The translations under genes and the position numbers were made by a program. The notes under the pieces were generated by a model. That model did no database searches. It was not told the DNA's origin and saw nothing but the letters and a program-made list of their open reading frames with translations. 64,000 nucleotides of DNA from Anaerosoma tenue. GTDB lineage: Bacteria; Actinomycetota; Coriobacteriia; Anaerosomatales; Anaerosomataceae. Position 1 is the first letter of the stretch, and every line of letters starts with the position of its first letter. Below are positions 8,195 through 17,811 of this stretch, piece by piece. Location: the NCBI RefSeq assembly GCF_023161965.1, contig NZ_JALNTY010000002.1, forward strand, positions 398,552-462,551. Reading direction: 5' to 3'.

Positions 8195-8560
8195 TCAGGT
8201 ATCGAGCAGTTCGTTGACCCGCAATACCAGGTCCTTGGGCGTGAACGGCTTGCAGATGTACTGCTCGGCGCCGCGGTTCAGCCCCTCTTGCACCTCGGTC
8301 TGCTGGCTCTTGGCGGAGAGCATGATCACCGGGATGTCGGCAGTGCCTTCGTCATCCTTGAGCCTGTCTAGTACGTCATACCCGGTCATGACCGGCATCA
8401 TCACATCGAGCAGTATGAGGTCGGGACGCTCGGCCCGCGCCAGCTCGAACGCTTCGCCTCCGTCCGCCGCCTCCAGGATCTCGTGCCCCCGGTTGCCGAG
8501 CGTGAAGGAGACCAGCTTGCGGATATGCGGTTCGTCGTCAGCTACGAGGATCCTGCTCAC
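8195..8560 (-). CDS. Stand-alone response-regulator receiver protein
   Basis: 121 residues, a single REC domain: VADDEPH, acceptor Asp in LILLDVMMPVMTGYD, Ser in IMLSAKS, Lys in YICKPFTPKD. Its ATG overlaps the stop of the upstream hybrid kinase by four bases (ATGA), so translation is coupled and the kinase is the likely phosphodonor. Confidence 0.88.
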   Translation of the reverse strand: MSRILVADDEPHIRKLVSFTLGNRGHEILEAADGGEAFELARAERPDLILLDVMMPVMTGYDVLDRLKDDEGTADIPVIMLSAKSQQTEVQEGLNRGAEQYICKPFTPKDLVLRVNELLDT

Positions 8561-10749
8561 GATGTCCCACTCTCTGGAGGCGGACCTTCGACACTCTCTT
8601 CTCTGACTATCACAGACTCGATGTGCGATATGAAGTCCTCGACATCGAACGGCTTGCCTACCAGATCCGAAGCCAACTCCAGAACGTTCTCGCGCTCCCG
8701 GTCCGGTTGGAACGCCGACATGATCACCACGGGGATGTCCGCGGTTTCCGGGTCGTTCTTCAGCGCCTGGAGCACCTCGTAGCCGTCCATCACCGGCATA
8801 CGGAGATCGAGCAGTATCGCGTCGGGCCGACGACGTGCAACGGCGGCCATGGCCTCCTTGCCGTTGTATGCGCCCATCACCGCGTATCCGCGCTGCTTGA
8901 GCGTGCGTGTCAGCAGGTCGACGATGTTCCGGTCGTCATCGGTGACGAGCACCAGCGGCGATGAGATGGACCCGACGAGCGTGTCGATCATGTCCATCAG
9001 GCGCGCCTTGTCGATAGGCTTCTCAAGGTAGTCGGTCGCGCCTGAGCGGGCGCTCTTGGCCTCGTCGCAGATGATCGACAGGACGACGACAGGGATGTCC
9101 TTCGTCCTGGGATCAGCCTTGAGCTCTTCCAGAAGCCGGAAGCCGGCGCCTTCTTCCACCATCACGTCGAGCGTGATGACACGCGGCTCGAACTCCACCG
9201 CGTACTCCCACGCTTCCTTGGCGTTGTACGCCTTCACGACTTCGTAGCCTCGATGGGAGAGGTAGGTGGCGATCAGATTCGCCACGTCCTCGCAGTCATC
9301 CACCACCAACACGCGCCCGCCCGGAGAGCCGAGCGGGCCTTCGAGCGACGGAGTGCGCACGTGCCTGTCCGATGCGAAGGGGAGCGTGAACCAGAACGTC
9401 GACCCCTCACCCTCCTCGCTGTCCACGCCCACCTGTCCGCCGAGGAGTTCGATGATGCTCTTGCATATCGAAAGCCCCAGACCGGTGCCCCCGATCTCGC
9501 GGGTGAGCGAGGAGTCGACACGGTAGAACTTGGTGAACAGCCGGGCCTGGTTCTCCGGTGAGATGCCGATGCCCTCATCGGAGATGGCGACCTTCACGCA
9601 GCCATCGTCGACGCTCGCTTTGATGTGGACGTCCCCGCCTTCGGGCGAGTACTTGATGGCGTTGCTGACGAAGTTGATCAGAACCTGCCCGATGCGGTCC
9701 GGATCGCCCGCGGCCTTCGGCAGGTCGTCCGGCACATCCACGTGGATGGTGCGGCCCTGCTGGTCCGTCACGGCCTTGAAGGTGTTGACCGCGCCCGCGA
9801 CCCGTTCCCCCACGTCGAGTGGTTGCACCTTGAGCACGATCCGCCCGCTCTCGATGCGGGAGATGTCGAGCATGTCGTTGATGAGCTCTACCAGCCGGTC
9901 CGAGTTCTCCTTCACGATAGAGAGGAACTCCTGCTGGATCTCGTTGATCTCCCCGGCCTCGCCATCGAGGATAAGATCGATGTAGCCCTTGATCGACGTG
10001 AGCGGCGTGCGGAGCTCGTGGGAGACCGTGGAGACGAACTCGTTCTTCATCTGCATCGCTTCGCGTTCGCTGGTCACGTCCCGGATCGTCGCCACCGACC
10101 CTACGTAGCTTTCCCGGTCGTCGTACACGGGGTCCACCCGCACGTCCACGATCCGATGCTCCGGCTCCTCCATGCGCACCTCGCGCACCTGAGTACCCGC
10201 TTCGCGCACCGGGCCTGCGGGGTCTGGTGCGATGCCGAAGACCTCCCAGGTGTCGGTCTTCAGGCCTACGAGGGTCTCCGCCCCACGACCCAGGATCTTC
10301 TCCGCTGCGGGATTCACGAACGTGAGACGGTCCTCGGCGTCGAACACCAGCATGCCGTCGCTCGTGCTGAGAAGAATCGCCTCCGAGCGGCGCCGCACAG
10401 CCAGGAGCTCGGTATCGTCACGCACGGTGATCACGGTGCCGGTGCCGCCGCCGTCCTCGGTATAGGGCGCGACCGTGAACGAGTAGCTGTGCCCGGCTCG
10501 CTCGAAGGTGCTGCTCACCAGTTCCCACTCCGCAGCCGCGGACTTGAGCGCTGGAACGAATTCGGGCACGCCCAGCACGCTCGAAGGCGCCCCGACGCAC
10601 TCGGTCCGCTCAAGCCCCAGCATCTCCGCCGCAGGTTCGTTGAGCACACGTACGGTGTGATCGGGCGCGACGGCTATCATGCCTTCGCGAGTGCCCGCCA
10701 TCAGTGCGCGGATGTGTGAGAAACAGCGCCGGTCGTCGTTCGTGGGCAT
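8557..10749 (-). CDS. Hybrid sensor histidine kinase (PAS-PAS-HisKA-HATPase-REC-REC)
   Basis: About 730 residues from the ATG preceded by GAGGGG (a frame to 10773 is longer by eight). There is no membrane segment, so it is a cytoplasmic sensor. Order: PAS (about 15-115), PAS (about 120-230, VFDAEDRLTFVNPAAEKILG), HisKA with the phosphorylated His near 244 (VSHELRTPL), HATPase (N-box NFVSNAIKYS, G1 DEGIGIS, G2 GTGLGLSI), then two receivers (near 480-595 with LDVMVEE, and near 600-715 with LLDLRMPVMDG). No Hpt domain is present, so phosphate must pass directly or through another protein to the three single receivers encoded downstream. The signal is unknown. Confidence 0.9.
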   Translation of the reverse strand: MPTNDDRRCFSHIRALMAGTREGMIAVAPDHTVRVLNEPAAEMLGLERTECVGAPSSVLGVPEFVPALKSAAAEWELVSSTFERAGHSYSFTVAPYTEDGGGTGTVITVRDDTELLAVRRRSEAILLSTSDGMLVFDAEDRLTFVNPAAEKILGRGAETLVGLKTDTWEVFGIAPDPAGPVREAGTQVREVRMEEPEHRIVDVRVDPVYDDRESYVGSVATIRDVTSEREAMQMKNEFVSTVSHELRTPLTSIKGYIDLILDGEAGEINEIQQEFLSIVKENSDRLVELINDMLDISRIESGRIVLKVQPLDVGERVAGAVNTFKAVTDQQGRTIHVDVPDDLPKAAGDPDRIGQVLINFVSNAIKYSPEGGDVHIKASVDDGCVKVAISDEGIGISPENQARLFTKFYRVDSSLTREIGGTGLGLSICKSIIELLGGQVGVDSEEGEGSTFWFTLPFASDRHVRTPSLEGPLGSPGGRVLVVDDCEDVANLIATYLSHRGYEVVKAYNAKEAWEYAVEFEPRVITLDVMVEEGAGFRLLEELKADPRTKDIPVVVLSIICDEAKSARSGATDYLEKPIDKARLMDMIDTLVGSISSPLVLVTDDDRNIVDLLTRTLKQRGYAVMGAYNGKEAMAAVARRRPDAILLDLRMPVMDGYEVLQALKNDPETADIPVVIMSAFQPDRERENVLELASDLVGKPFDVEDFISHIESVIVREESVEGPPPESGTS

Positions 10750-10887
10750 AGCAGGTCCCCTCGATGCAGGCATACCTCACCACCCCGTTATTCGCATGAG
10801 GAGAGGCGATTCCTGCCGGTGGGGACGTGCGCGGAGGATACGAGCAGCAGAGGGAGCGGCTGGTGCCGCTCCCTCTGGGCGGTCTCG

Positions 10888-10963
10888 TGGTGCCCCCTGG
10901 AGGATTCGAACCTCCGACACCAGGTTTAGGAAACCTGTGCTCTATCCCCTGAGCTAAGAGGGC
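10888..10963 (-). tRNA. tRNA-Arg (anticodon CCU)
   Basis: Minus-strand cloverleaf of 73 bases plus an encoded CCA. The acceptor arm GCCCTCT pairs with AGGGGGC, the D-arm is AGCTCAGGGGATAGAGC, the anticodon stem CAGGT/ACCTG encloses TTCCTAA (anticodon CCT, reading AGG), and the T-arm contains GGTTCGAATCC. Confidence 0.95.
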
Positions 10964-11053
10964 GCGTGGTGGATTCTATCACCCCCGCGCACCTCCCTCC
11001 ACGGTGACCGCGGCGGTGTGTGCGGCTCGGTGGGAAGGCCGGGGTAGAAACGA

Positions 11054-11081
11054 GAGCCGGGCCGCGTGTGCGGCCCGGCTC
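11054..11081 (-). terminator. Intrinsic terminator
   Basis: A perfect 12-bp inverted repeat (GAGCCGGGCCGC and its complement) with a four-base loop. On the minus strand it is followed by TCGTTTCT. It closes the small membrane-protein gene that ends at 11107. Confidence 0.65.
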
Positions 11082-11106
11082 ATCCCCAACGGCGCTCAGA
11101 AGGATC

Positions 11107-11271
11107 TCAGGCGCCGGTGAAGAGGTGACGTGGATGGATGTGGGCGGGGTCAGCTGCCTCGGCCCTCATCTCGTCTCGCCACAGGAAGTAGTAGGACAGG
11201 GCTCCGGGGATCAGGTACTGTAGGCTGATCCATGCGATCGCGGCAAGCACCAGTACGGCTGTGAATGACAT
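11107..11271 (-). CDS. Small single-span membrane protein
   Basis: 54 residues from an ATG with GGGGAGG nine or so bases upstream. It has one hydrophobic helix (VLVLAAIAWISLQYLIPGAL) followed by a charged, His-containing tail (WRDEMRAEAADPAHIHPRH). No family recognised. Small proteins of this size often accompany transporters, but no transporter gene is adjacent. It has its own terminator and is separated from the acyl-CoA synthetase gene by about 160 bases containing AT-rich promoter-like sequence, so it is a separate unit. Confidence 0.6.
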   Translation of the reverse strand: MSFTAVLVLAAIAWISLQYLIPGALSYYFLWRDEMRAEAADPAHIHPRHLFTGA

Positions 11272-11430
11272 CGTCTGGCACCTCCCCTCCCCACTCGGTT
11301 TCCGTCCCCGCAAGGGCGGTCGGATTCCCTCCACTGAGTGCGTACCCGCATAGAACAAATATCAAACTGCATAGGATGTGCTGATTTGAGCATACCCCGC
11401 CAGGTACATTGTGTATATTGTTACGATGTA

Positions 11431-13185
11431 CTACTCGCTGCCGACACCCCTGTCGTGTTCCCGGATGGCTACGCGGCGGATCTTGCCGTTCACGGTCTTG
11501 GGAAGCGCGCTCACGAAGTCGATGACGCGCGGGTACTTGTAGGGCGCGGTCCGCTTCTTCACCCAGGTCTGCAGTTCTCTCACGAGCGCCTCATCGCCGA
11601 CGTAGCCCTCGTTCAGCACGATCGTCGCTTTCACGGCGTAGCCGCGTACGGGATCCGGCATGCCGGTGACCGCACACTCACGTACCGCGTCGTGCTCGAG
11701 CAGCACGCTCTCCACCTCGAACGGGCCGATGCGGTAGCCGGAGCTCTTGATCACGTCGTCGTTGCGGCCCACGTACCAGTAGTGGCCGTCTTCGTCGGCC
11801 CACGCGGTGTCGCCCGTGTGGTACCAACCGTCGTGCATCGCTTCGGCCGTGCGCTTCTCGTCCCGGAAGTACTCGAGCAGGATGCCGTCGGGGCGCGGGT
11901 GGATCTTCACGACGACCTCGCCGGTCGTGCCCGGCGGGCACTCGGAGCCGCTCTCGTCCTGGATCTGCACGGTGAAGTGCGGCGACGGCTTGCCCATCGA
12001 GCCGGGCTTGGGTGTCATGCCGATCGAGTTGAAGACCAGGAGCGTGGACTCCGTCTGGCCGAATCCCTCCACCAGCGACAGTCCGGTGTGCTCGCGCCAG
12101 CCGTCGAAAAGGTCGGGGTTGAGCGCCTCGCCGGCGGTGGTGCAGTACGAGAGGCAGCTGAGGTCGTAGCCGTCCACGCCGGCCTGCATCATGAGGCGGT
12201 ACATCGTGGGCGGGCAGCAGAGCGTGGAGATGCGGTGCTTCTCGATGAGCGAGAGGATCTCGGCGGGATCGAAGCGATCGAAGTCGTACGTGAAGACGCA
12301 CGCCTCCATCGTCCACTGGCCGTAGTACTTGCCCCACACGGCCTTGCCCCAGCCGGTGTCGGCGATCGTGAAGTGGACTCCGCCGTCGCTCACCACGTTG
12401 TGCCAGTGCTTGGCGGTGACCGTGTGCGCCAGCGCATAGCCGCTGTCGTGGAGCACCATCTTGGGGTTGCCCGAGGTGCCCGAGGAGAAGTACAGCAGGA
12501 ACGGGTCGGCAGCGAGTGTGGGGACGCGTTCCCAGCTCTCCGACGCCTCACGCACGCCGGTGTTGAAGTCGTGCCAGCCCGCGCGGGTGGCGGGAAGCGA
12601 GCAGACGCCGTCCGGACCCGAGAGTGCCGAGCCGATGCGGTTGCCCTCGGCGTCGAGCTCCTGGTCGACGAGCATGCCACCCCCGCCGTTGACGAGGATG
12701 CGCGTCTCGAGCGTGGGGCACTCGGCAGCCACCGTGTCGGCCGTGGTCGCGATGTCGCCCACCGACGTGCAGATGAGCGCCTTCACCCCTGCGCTCTGTA
12801 TGCGGTAGGTGAGATCGTGCTCCTTGAGCATGAAGGTGGCGGGGATCATCACGGCGCCGAGCTTGTGGAGGGCGGTGGCCACGAACCAGAATTGGTAGTG
12901 GCGTCGCAGGATGACCATCACCATGTCGCCGCGTCCGATGCCGAGCGAGGCGAGGTAGGCGGCGGTTTTGTCGCTCCAGCGCTTCATCTCGCCGAAGGTG
13001 AAGGTGTGCTCCTCGCCCTCGGGATTGCACCAGACCATCGCGCGCCGGTCGGGCTCCGCTTCGGCGATATCGTCGACGACGTCGTAGCCGAAGTTGAAGT
13101 CCTCGGGGTAGTGCAGGCCGAAGCGGGAGAGGATCCCGTGCTCGTCGTACGTCTCCTCGACGTAGCGGAGGTTGATGTCTCGCAT
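11431..13185 (-). CDS. AMP-forming acyl-CoA synthetase
   Basis: 584 residues, full length for the ANL adenylating family. Visible motifs: the P-loop A3 YFSSGTSGNPKM (about 230), FGQTE (A5, about 370), WYHTGDTAW with the ribose-binding Asp (A7), GRNDDVIKSSGYRIGP hinge (A8), and the adenylation Lys in NGKIRR (A10). It activates a carboxylic acid with ATP and CoA. The overall pattern resembles medium-chain/acetyl-CoA-synthetase-like enzymes, but the substrate cannot be read. It lies 43 bases downstream of an XRE-cupin regulator on the same strand. A paralogue with the same kind of neighbour lies at 28189-29862. Confidence 0.9.
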   Translation of the reverse strand: MRDINLRYVEETYDEHGILSRFGLHYPEDFNFGYDVVDDIAEAEPDRRAMVWCNPEGEEHTFTFGEMKRWSDKTAAYLASLGIGRGDMVMVILRRHYQFWFVATALHKLGAVMIPATFMLKEHDLTYRIQSAGVKALICTSVGDIATTADTVAAECPTLETRILVNGGGGMLVDQELDAEGNRIGSALSGPDGVCSLPATRAGWHDFNTGVREASESWERVPTLAADPFLLYFSSGTSGNPKMVLHDSGYALAHTVTAKHWHNVVSDGGVHFTIADTGWGKAVWGKYYGQWTMEACVFTYDFDRFDPAEILSLIEKHRISTLCCPPTMYRLMMQAGVDGYDLSCLSYCTTAGEALNPDLFDGWREHTGLSLVEGFGQTESTLLVFNSIGMTPKPGSMGKPSPHFTVQIQDESGSECPPGTTGEVVVKIHPRPDGILLEYFRDEKRTAEAMHDGWYHTGDTAWADEDGHYWYVGRNDDVIKSSGYRIGPFEVESVLLEHDAVRECAVTGMPDPVRGYAVKATIVLNEGYVGDEALVRELQTWVKKRTAPYKYPRVIDFVSALPKTVNGKIRRVAIREHDRGVGSE

Positions 13186-13228
13186 GAAGAGCCCTTCTCG
13201 GTCGGTGCCGGTGCCGGCGGGGACGGGG

Positions 13229-13804
13229 CTAGCGGGCGTCGTCGTGAAGCACGACCGCCAGGAACGTGCAGGGCTCCCCGCCGATCGCCACCATGCCGTG
13301 ACCGCGGCCGGAGTCGTAGTAGACGGTGTCGCCGGGGCCGAGGTCCTCTGTGTGGTCCTCGAATGCGAAGCGGAGCCGCCCGCTGATCACGTGATCGAGC
13401 TCCTGGCCGGCGTGACGCGAGAGATGGACGGGCTCGTTCTCGGCGCCGGCGATGTAGGGCGCGGTCACCATGAACGGCTCGGCCTTCTTGTTCTTGAAGG
13501 TGGGCGCCACATGGCGGTACTCGAAGCCCTCGCGGCGCTTGATCGCCAGTCCTTCGCCCGCACGCACCACCGAGTAGCCCGTGAGGTGCGGGTTCTCGCC
13601 CGTGAGAAGCTCGATCATGTCCACGCCGAACCGCTCGGCCGCGCGGTAGAGGAAGGTGAAGGAGAGATCGGCCTCGCCGGACTCCATCGCGGCGTACTCG
13701 GCCACACTGCGGCCGGTGGCGTCGGCCATCTCCTGCATCGTGAGGTCCATGTCCTCGCGCAGTGCGCGGATCCTGCCCGCGACCTCGGCGATCCTCGGTT
13801 CCAT
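13229..13804 (-). CDS. XRE-type HTH / cupin regulator
   Basis: 191 residues: an N-terminal helix-turn-helix (about 8-65, MQEMADATGRSVAEYAAMESG) and a C-terminal cupin_2 barrel (about 110-185) with the metal-site-like pattern HLSRHAGQELDHVI, then GDTVYYDSGRGHGM. The family binds DNA and senses small ligands in the cupin. It is cotranscribed with the acyl-CoA synthetase, so control of acid activation is the natural inference; a cupin with direct small-molecule or RNA-independent roles is also possible. A second copy lies at 27629-28180. Confidence 0.87.
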   Translation of the reverse strand: MEPRIAEVAGRIRALREDMDLTMQEMADATGRSVAEYAAMESGEADLSFTFLYRAAERFGVDMIELLTGENPHLTGYSVVRAGEGLAIKRREGFEYRHVAPTFKNKKAEPFMVTAPYIAGAENEPVHLSRHAGQELDHVISGRLRFAFEDHTEDLGPGDTVYYDSGRGHGMVAIGGEPCTFLAVVLHDDAR

Positions 13805-13893
13805 GCGGTCCCTCCTCAGGCGGTCGGCATCCCGCGCTCACGGTCGTCGCGGTGAAGTGAGGCCATTGTAGCGGTAGGTAGAGGGGCCGGGCG

Positions 13894-16800
13894 CTACTCC
13901 ACACCGCCGCTCGAGCCGAGCCCGAAGAACCTCTCGAAGAACTCGCCGAGCTTCCCGAGCACGCGCTGCTTCTTCTCGCCGTGGCCACCCTCTGGGCTAA
14001 AGCGCGACGCTGGCGGCAGCACCTTGGTGATCGCAGTCCCGGTGGTGCGGATCGCGCCGTCTCGGAACGCTGTCTCGATGAAGGCGCGTGTCTCATCCGG
14101 ACGCAGGCCCTCGGACTCGATGATGGCAGCAAGCTCGGCCTCGCGCCGAGCCAGGATGAACGCCTGCCACTCCTCATCGATCGCGCCGCTCACCGACACC
14201 GAGTCCACGAACGCCTCGATCAGGTCCTTCTTGTTGCGCAGGCTCGGGCTGGCGTCGATCGCGCGGCTGATGGAGGCGCGGATCTCCTTGTCGGTGCCAT
14301 CGCGGTGGGCCGCACGCCACTTCTCCACCAGCATGAGGATGTAGTCCACATTGATCTCGACCTGCTTGATGAGCTCGATCTCAAAGACGATATCGTCGTT
14401 TATCGACTCCTTCTCGGCCCGGCCCCGGTACTCCGCGTAGAGGTCGAGGTAGACGCTGCGGTAGTCCTGCCCCTGACGCTCGGTCAAGAGCTCGCTTCCG
14501 GCGAAGTCGTCAAAGGCCGTGAGGATGTTCTGCAGGCGCAGGATGGCGCCGAAGAGCGCGATGAACTCCTTCTGAGCGCTCTCGCCCACGACCGGTGTGC
14601 CGAGCGGGTACTTCTCGAGCAGCTCACCCACCTTCTCGGCGTACTCGGCGTAGTACTCGCGGTACGGTTTGAGCAGCACGATGCCGCATGCGTCCTTGTT
14701 GCCGAAAAGTGCGATGGCGTCGTTGGTCCGCTGCTCCAGGTCACGGAACGAGACGATGTTGCCGTAGGTCTTTACCGAGTTGAGGATGCGGTTGGTACGC
14801 GAATACGCCTGGATGAGGCCGTGCATCCGCAGGTTCTTGTCGACGAAGAGCGTGTTGAGCGTGGTGGCATCAAAGCCGGTGAGGAACATGTTCACCACGA
14901 TGACCAGGTCGATCTGGCGGCCGCGCAGACGTAGCGAGAGGTCCTTGTAGTAGTTCTGGAATTTGTCGGTCGAGGTGTCAAAACTCGTGCCGAAGTGAGC
15001 GTTGTAGTCACGGATCGCATCGTCGAGGAAGTCGCGAGAGGACTGGTCGAGCGCGCCGGTCTCGAAACCCTCCTCGTCGAGATAGCCCTCGATCTCCTCG
15101 TTGGCCGCATACGAGTAGATGAGGCCCACCGTGAGCCGACGGTCGGGCGTGAGCGCCTCCTGCTGTTTCTTGAACTCGAGGTAGTAGCGCTTGGCCGCCT
15201 CGATCGACGCGGTGGCGAAGAGCGCGTTGAAGCCGCGCATCCGTTTGCCGGCAAGCGCATAGTGCTCGGCGCGCTTGGTCTTCTGGTCGAAGTGCTCGAG
15301 CGTGTAGGCAACGACCTGCTCGATGCGCTCGGGCGCCATGAGCGCACGCTCGGTGTCGATGGCGGCCACCTGCGCATCGGTGATGTGCTCCGGCAGCTTG
15401 ATGGTGTTCACGTAGTCGATACGGAACGGGAGCACGTTCCTGTCGGTGATAGCATCGACGATCGTGTAGGTGTGCAGCTTCTCACCAAAGGCTTGCTCGG
15501 TGGTCTGCAGGCCCGGTCTGCCTGCCCCCGCGTTCTCGGCGAAGATCGGCGTGCCGGTGAAGCCGAAGAGGTTGTAGCGCTTGAACGCCTTGGTGATCGC
15601 CGAGTGCATCTCGCCGAACTGCGAGCGATGACACTCATCGAAGATGATCACGATGTGGCCCGAGTAGATCACGTGGCCCTTGTTGGCCGAGATGAAGTTG
15701 GAGAGCTTCTGGATCGTGGTGATGATGATCCGCGCACCGGGGTCCTCGAGCTGTTTCTTGAGCACCGCGGTCGAAGTGTTGGAGTTGGCGGCGCCTCGCT
15801 CGAAGCGGTCGTACTCGCGCATCGTCTGGTAGTCGAGGTCCTTGCGGTCCACGACGAAGAGCACCTTGTCCACGCTCGGGATGTTGGTGGCGAGTTGCGC
15901 GGCCTTGAAGCTCGTGAGCGTCTTGCCCGAGCCGGTGGTGTGCCACACGTAGCCGCCTGCGGCTAGCGTTCCGAGCTGCCGGTAGTTGGTGGAGACCTCG
16001 ATCTTCTGCAGGATCCGCTCGGTGGCCACGATCTGGTACGGGCGCATCACCAGCAGCATGCGGTCTGCGGTGAGCACGCAGTACTTCGTGAGGATGTTCA
16101 ACAGCGCATGCTTGGCGAAGAACGTCTTGGCAAAGGCCGTGAGCTCCTGGATCGGCCGGTTGGTGGCATCGGCCCACCACGAGGTGAACTCGAATGTGTT
16201 CGACGTCTTGCGGGTCCGCTTGGAGCCGGCCATCTCACTCAAGTGCTGCTGGCGGGTGGTGTTGGAGTAGTACTTGGTGAGCGTGCCGTTGCTGATCACG
16301 AAAAGCTGCACGTACTCGAAGAGGCCGGAGCCTGCCCAGAAGCTGTCGCGCTGGTAGCGGTCGATCTGGTTGAATGCCTCGCGGATGTCCACACCCCGGC
16401 GCTTGAGCTCGATGTGCACCATCGGCAGGCCGTTCACGAGCACGGTTACGTCGTAGCGGTTGGATCGCGCCGCGCCGCCCTCACCCTCGGCGATCTCGTA
16501 CTGGTTGATGACCTGCAGCCGGTTGTTGTGGATGTTGGTCTTGTCGATGAGCGAGATGTTCTTCGTGGAGCCGTCGTCGCGTTTCAGGATCTGGACATGG
16601 TCCTCCTGGATGCGCACGGTCTTCTCGATGATGCCCTCGTTGGCGCCCGCGATCCTTTCGGTGAAGAAACGACCCCACTCACTGTCACTGAAGGTGATCG
16701 CGTTCAGCTGCTCGAGCTGCGCGCGGAGGTTGGCGATGAGCTCGGCCTCGCTCGTGATGGGCAGGTACTCGTATGCCTGCGATCCCAGGAGCCGAATGAG

Positions 16801-16929
16801 CTCCCGCTCGAGCGCAGCCTCAGACTGGTAGGCGGCCTCCTCGACTGCCTCCGGCACGTACTCGGCGACGACCGTGCTCTCCGCGCTCACGGCGATCGGG
16901 TCGTAGCGTGTGGTCCGGGCGTCGGTCAT
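13894..16929 (-). CDS. hsdR: Type I restriction enzyme, R subunit
   Basis: 1011 residues, full length. The N-terminal nuclease part has YDVTVLVNGLPMVHIELKRRG, whose E-x-K with the upstream Asp fits the PD-(D/E)XK site. The SF2 translocase has Walker A TTGSGKT near residue 340, DECHRSQ (motif II), GFTGTP (motif III) and later helicase motifs ending in FLTGFDA and AYSRTNR. It cuts unmethylated DNA far from the recognition site after ATP-driven translocation, in complex with HsdM and HsdS. Its start overlaps the AbiEii-like stop by four bases, so it is translated with the AbiE-like pair and not next to hsdM/hsdS, which lie 4 kb away on the same strand. Confidence 0.93.
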   Translation of the reverse strand: MTDARTTRYDPIAVSAESTVVAEYVPEAVEEAAYQSEAALERELIRLLGSQAYEYLPITSEAELIANLRAQLEQLNAITFSDSEWGRFFTERIAGANEGIIEKTVRIQEDHVQILKRDDGSTKNISLIDKTNIHNNRLQVINQYEIAEGEGGAARSNRYDVTVLVNGLPMVHIELKRRGVDIREAFNQIDRYQRDSFWAGSGLFEYVQLFVISNGTLTKYYSNTTRQQHLSEMAGSKRTRKTSNTFEFTSWWADATNRPIQELTAFAKTFFAKHALLNILTKYCVLTADRMLLVMRPYQIVATERILQKIEVSTNYRQLGTLAAGGYVWHTTGSGKTLTSFKAAQLATNIPSVDKVLFVVDRKDLDYQTMREYDRFERGAANSNTSTAVLKKQLEDPGARIIITTIQKLSNFISANKGHVIYSGHIVIIFDECHRSQFGEMHSAITKAFKRYNLFGFTGTPIFAENAGAGRPGLQTTEQAFGEKLHTYTIVDAITDRNVLPFRIDYVNTIKLPEHITDAQVAAIDTERALMAPERIEQVVAYTLEHFDQKTKRAEHYALAGKRMRGFNALFATASIEAAKRYYLEFKKQQEALTPDRRLTVGLIYSYAANEEIEGYLDEEGFETGALDQSSRDFLDDAIRDYNAHFGTSFDTSTDKFQNYYKDLSLRLRGRQIDLVIVVNMFLTGFDATTLNTLFVDKNLRMHGLIQAYSRTNRILNSVKTYGNIVSFRDLEQRTNDAIALFGNKDACGIVLLKPYREYYAEYAEKVGELLEKYPLGTPVVGESAQKEFIALFGAILRLQNILTAFDDFAGSELLTERQGQDYRSVYLDLYAEYRGRAEKESINDDIVFEIELIKQVEINVDYILMLVEKWRAAHRDGTDKEIRASISRAIDASPSLRNKKDLIEAFVDSVSVSGAIDEEWQAFILARREAELAAIIESEGLRPDETRAFIETAFRDGAIRTTGTAITKVLPPASRFSPEGGHGEKKQRVLGKLGEFFERFFGLGSSGGVE

Positions 16930-17801
16930 GCCGTTTCCTCTCCGAATCCTAGCGCTCGCAGTGCCTCCGTGAACTGTCGCACAACAAGGACCGCCTCGTT
17001 CCGTGCACGCGCGGTCTCGTCGTCCGCGCCTCCGGACGCTCTCAAGGCGGCGTAGTCGATCGCTCCCGCTCTGTCTGCAGCAGCGAAGTCACCGAGGACG
17101 CGGGCAATCGCCGAGGTGACGAATGGCTCCCGTGCGACCGGGCTTGATGCCACTGCGGAGGCAGCGGCCCCGGGGCCTCCCTGCCACCATCTGAGTACGT
17201 AGACGAGGTCATAGGCATCCTTGGCCTTGCGCCGATCCAGGTATGCGTCGGCCTTAAGCGCCACGAACGGTGCCAGATTGGTGATCTGGAACTCGACGGT
17301 CGACCGGGCACCATCGAGGAGCAGCACGTCACGCGAGATCGTGAGTGCATCGCGGAAGGCAAGTTCGACACCTCTCACGCACAGAAGCCCCACGCCGCCA
17401 GCGCCTGCGGGCGGCGTGACCTTGGGGCGGAACACCGTCCCGGGCGTAGTCTTCGCAGAGTCACCGAGCAACTCCAACACCACGAAGTCGCCGTCGACCT
17501 CCGCCGCCCAGCGCCACGAGGTGCCGTCGACACGCACGAACCCGTTCCCCTTGAGGTTGTTCTCAAGTGTGCGGTATGCCCCCTCATCCCGGCCATCGAG
17601 AGCAAGGCGGAGCGCCACGTCGACGTCTGTCGACCCCACGTGCGGCGGCTGCTCGTAGCCGTCTCCCTGGACAAGGTAGCGAGGGACCAGTCCGCCTACG
17701 AGGCACACCCTATGCCTCCACGGCTGACCGATCCCGCGCATGAGCGTACAGAGGACCCGCTCGCAGCGCTCGGTCGCAGTGTCGCTGTATCCCTCTGTCA
17801 C
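16926..17801 (-). CDS. AbiEii-like nucleotidyltransferase (type IV toxin-antitoxin toxin)
   Basis: 291 residues from a GTG preceded by AGGGGGAG; the frame open to 17876 would overlap the upstream gene. The nucleotidyltransferase core is visible: GG at 36-37 (CLVGGLVPRYLV) and S-T-D-V-D at 57-61, equivalent to the GS-x-DxD site of MNT/AbiEii enzymes. RRKAKDAYDLVYVL near 235 fits the conserved KxxDxxD region of that family. AbiEii toxins modify tRNA 3' ends and block growth. It follows the AbiEi-like antitoxin gene by ten bases and overlaps hsdR. The family assignment is good; toxicity is inferred. Confidence 0.72.
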   Translation of the reverse strand: MTEGYSDTATERCERVLCTLMRGIGQPWRHRVCLVGGLVPRYLVQGDGYEQPPHVGSTDVDVALRLALDGRDEGAYRTLENNLKGNGFVRVDGTSWRWAAEVDGDFVVLELLGDSAKTTPGTVFRPKVTPPAGAGGVGLLCVRGVELAFRDALTISRDVLLLDGARSTVEFQITNLAPFVALKADAYLDRRKAKDAYDLVYVLRWWQGGPGAAASAVASSPVAREPFVTSAIARVLGDFAAADRAGAIDYAALRASGGADDETARARNEAVLVVRQFTEALRALGFGEETA

Positions 17802-17811
17802 GTGTCTCCCC

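Noticed and set aside
11107-11271. Small accessory subunit of a sodium:solute symporter
   Set aside because: Size and single helix fit, but the sequence pattern does not and there is no symporter gene nearby.
11338-13386. Plus-strand open frame of 682 codons
   Set aside because: It is the mirror of the acyl-CoA synthetase and cupin genes. The sequence is rich in Arg, His, Val and Gly with no domain, as high-G+C antisense frames are.
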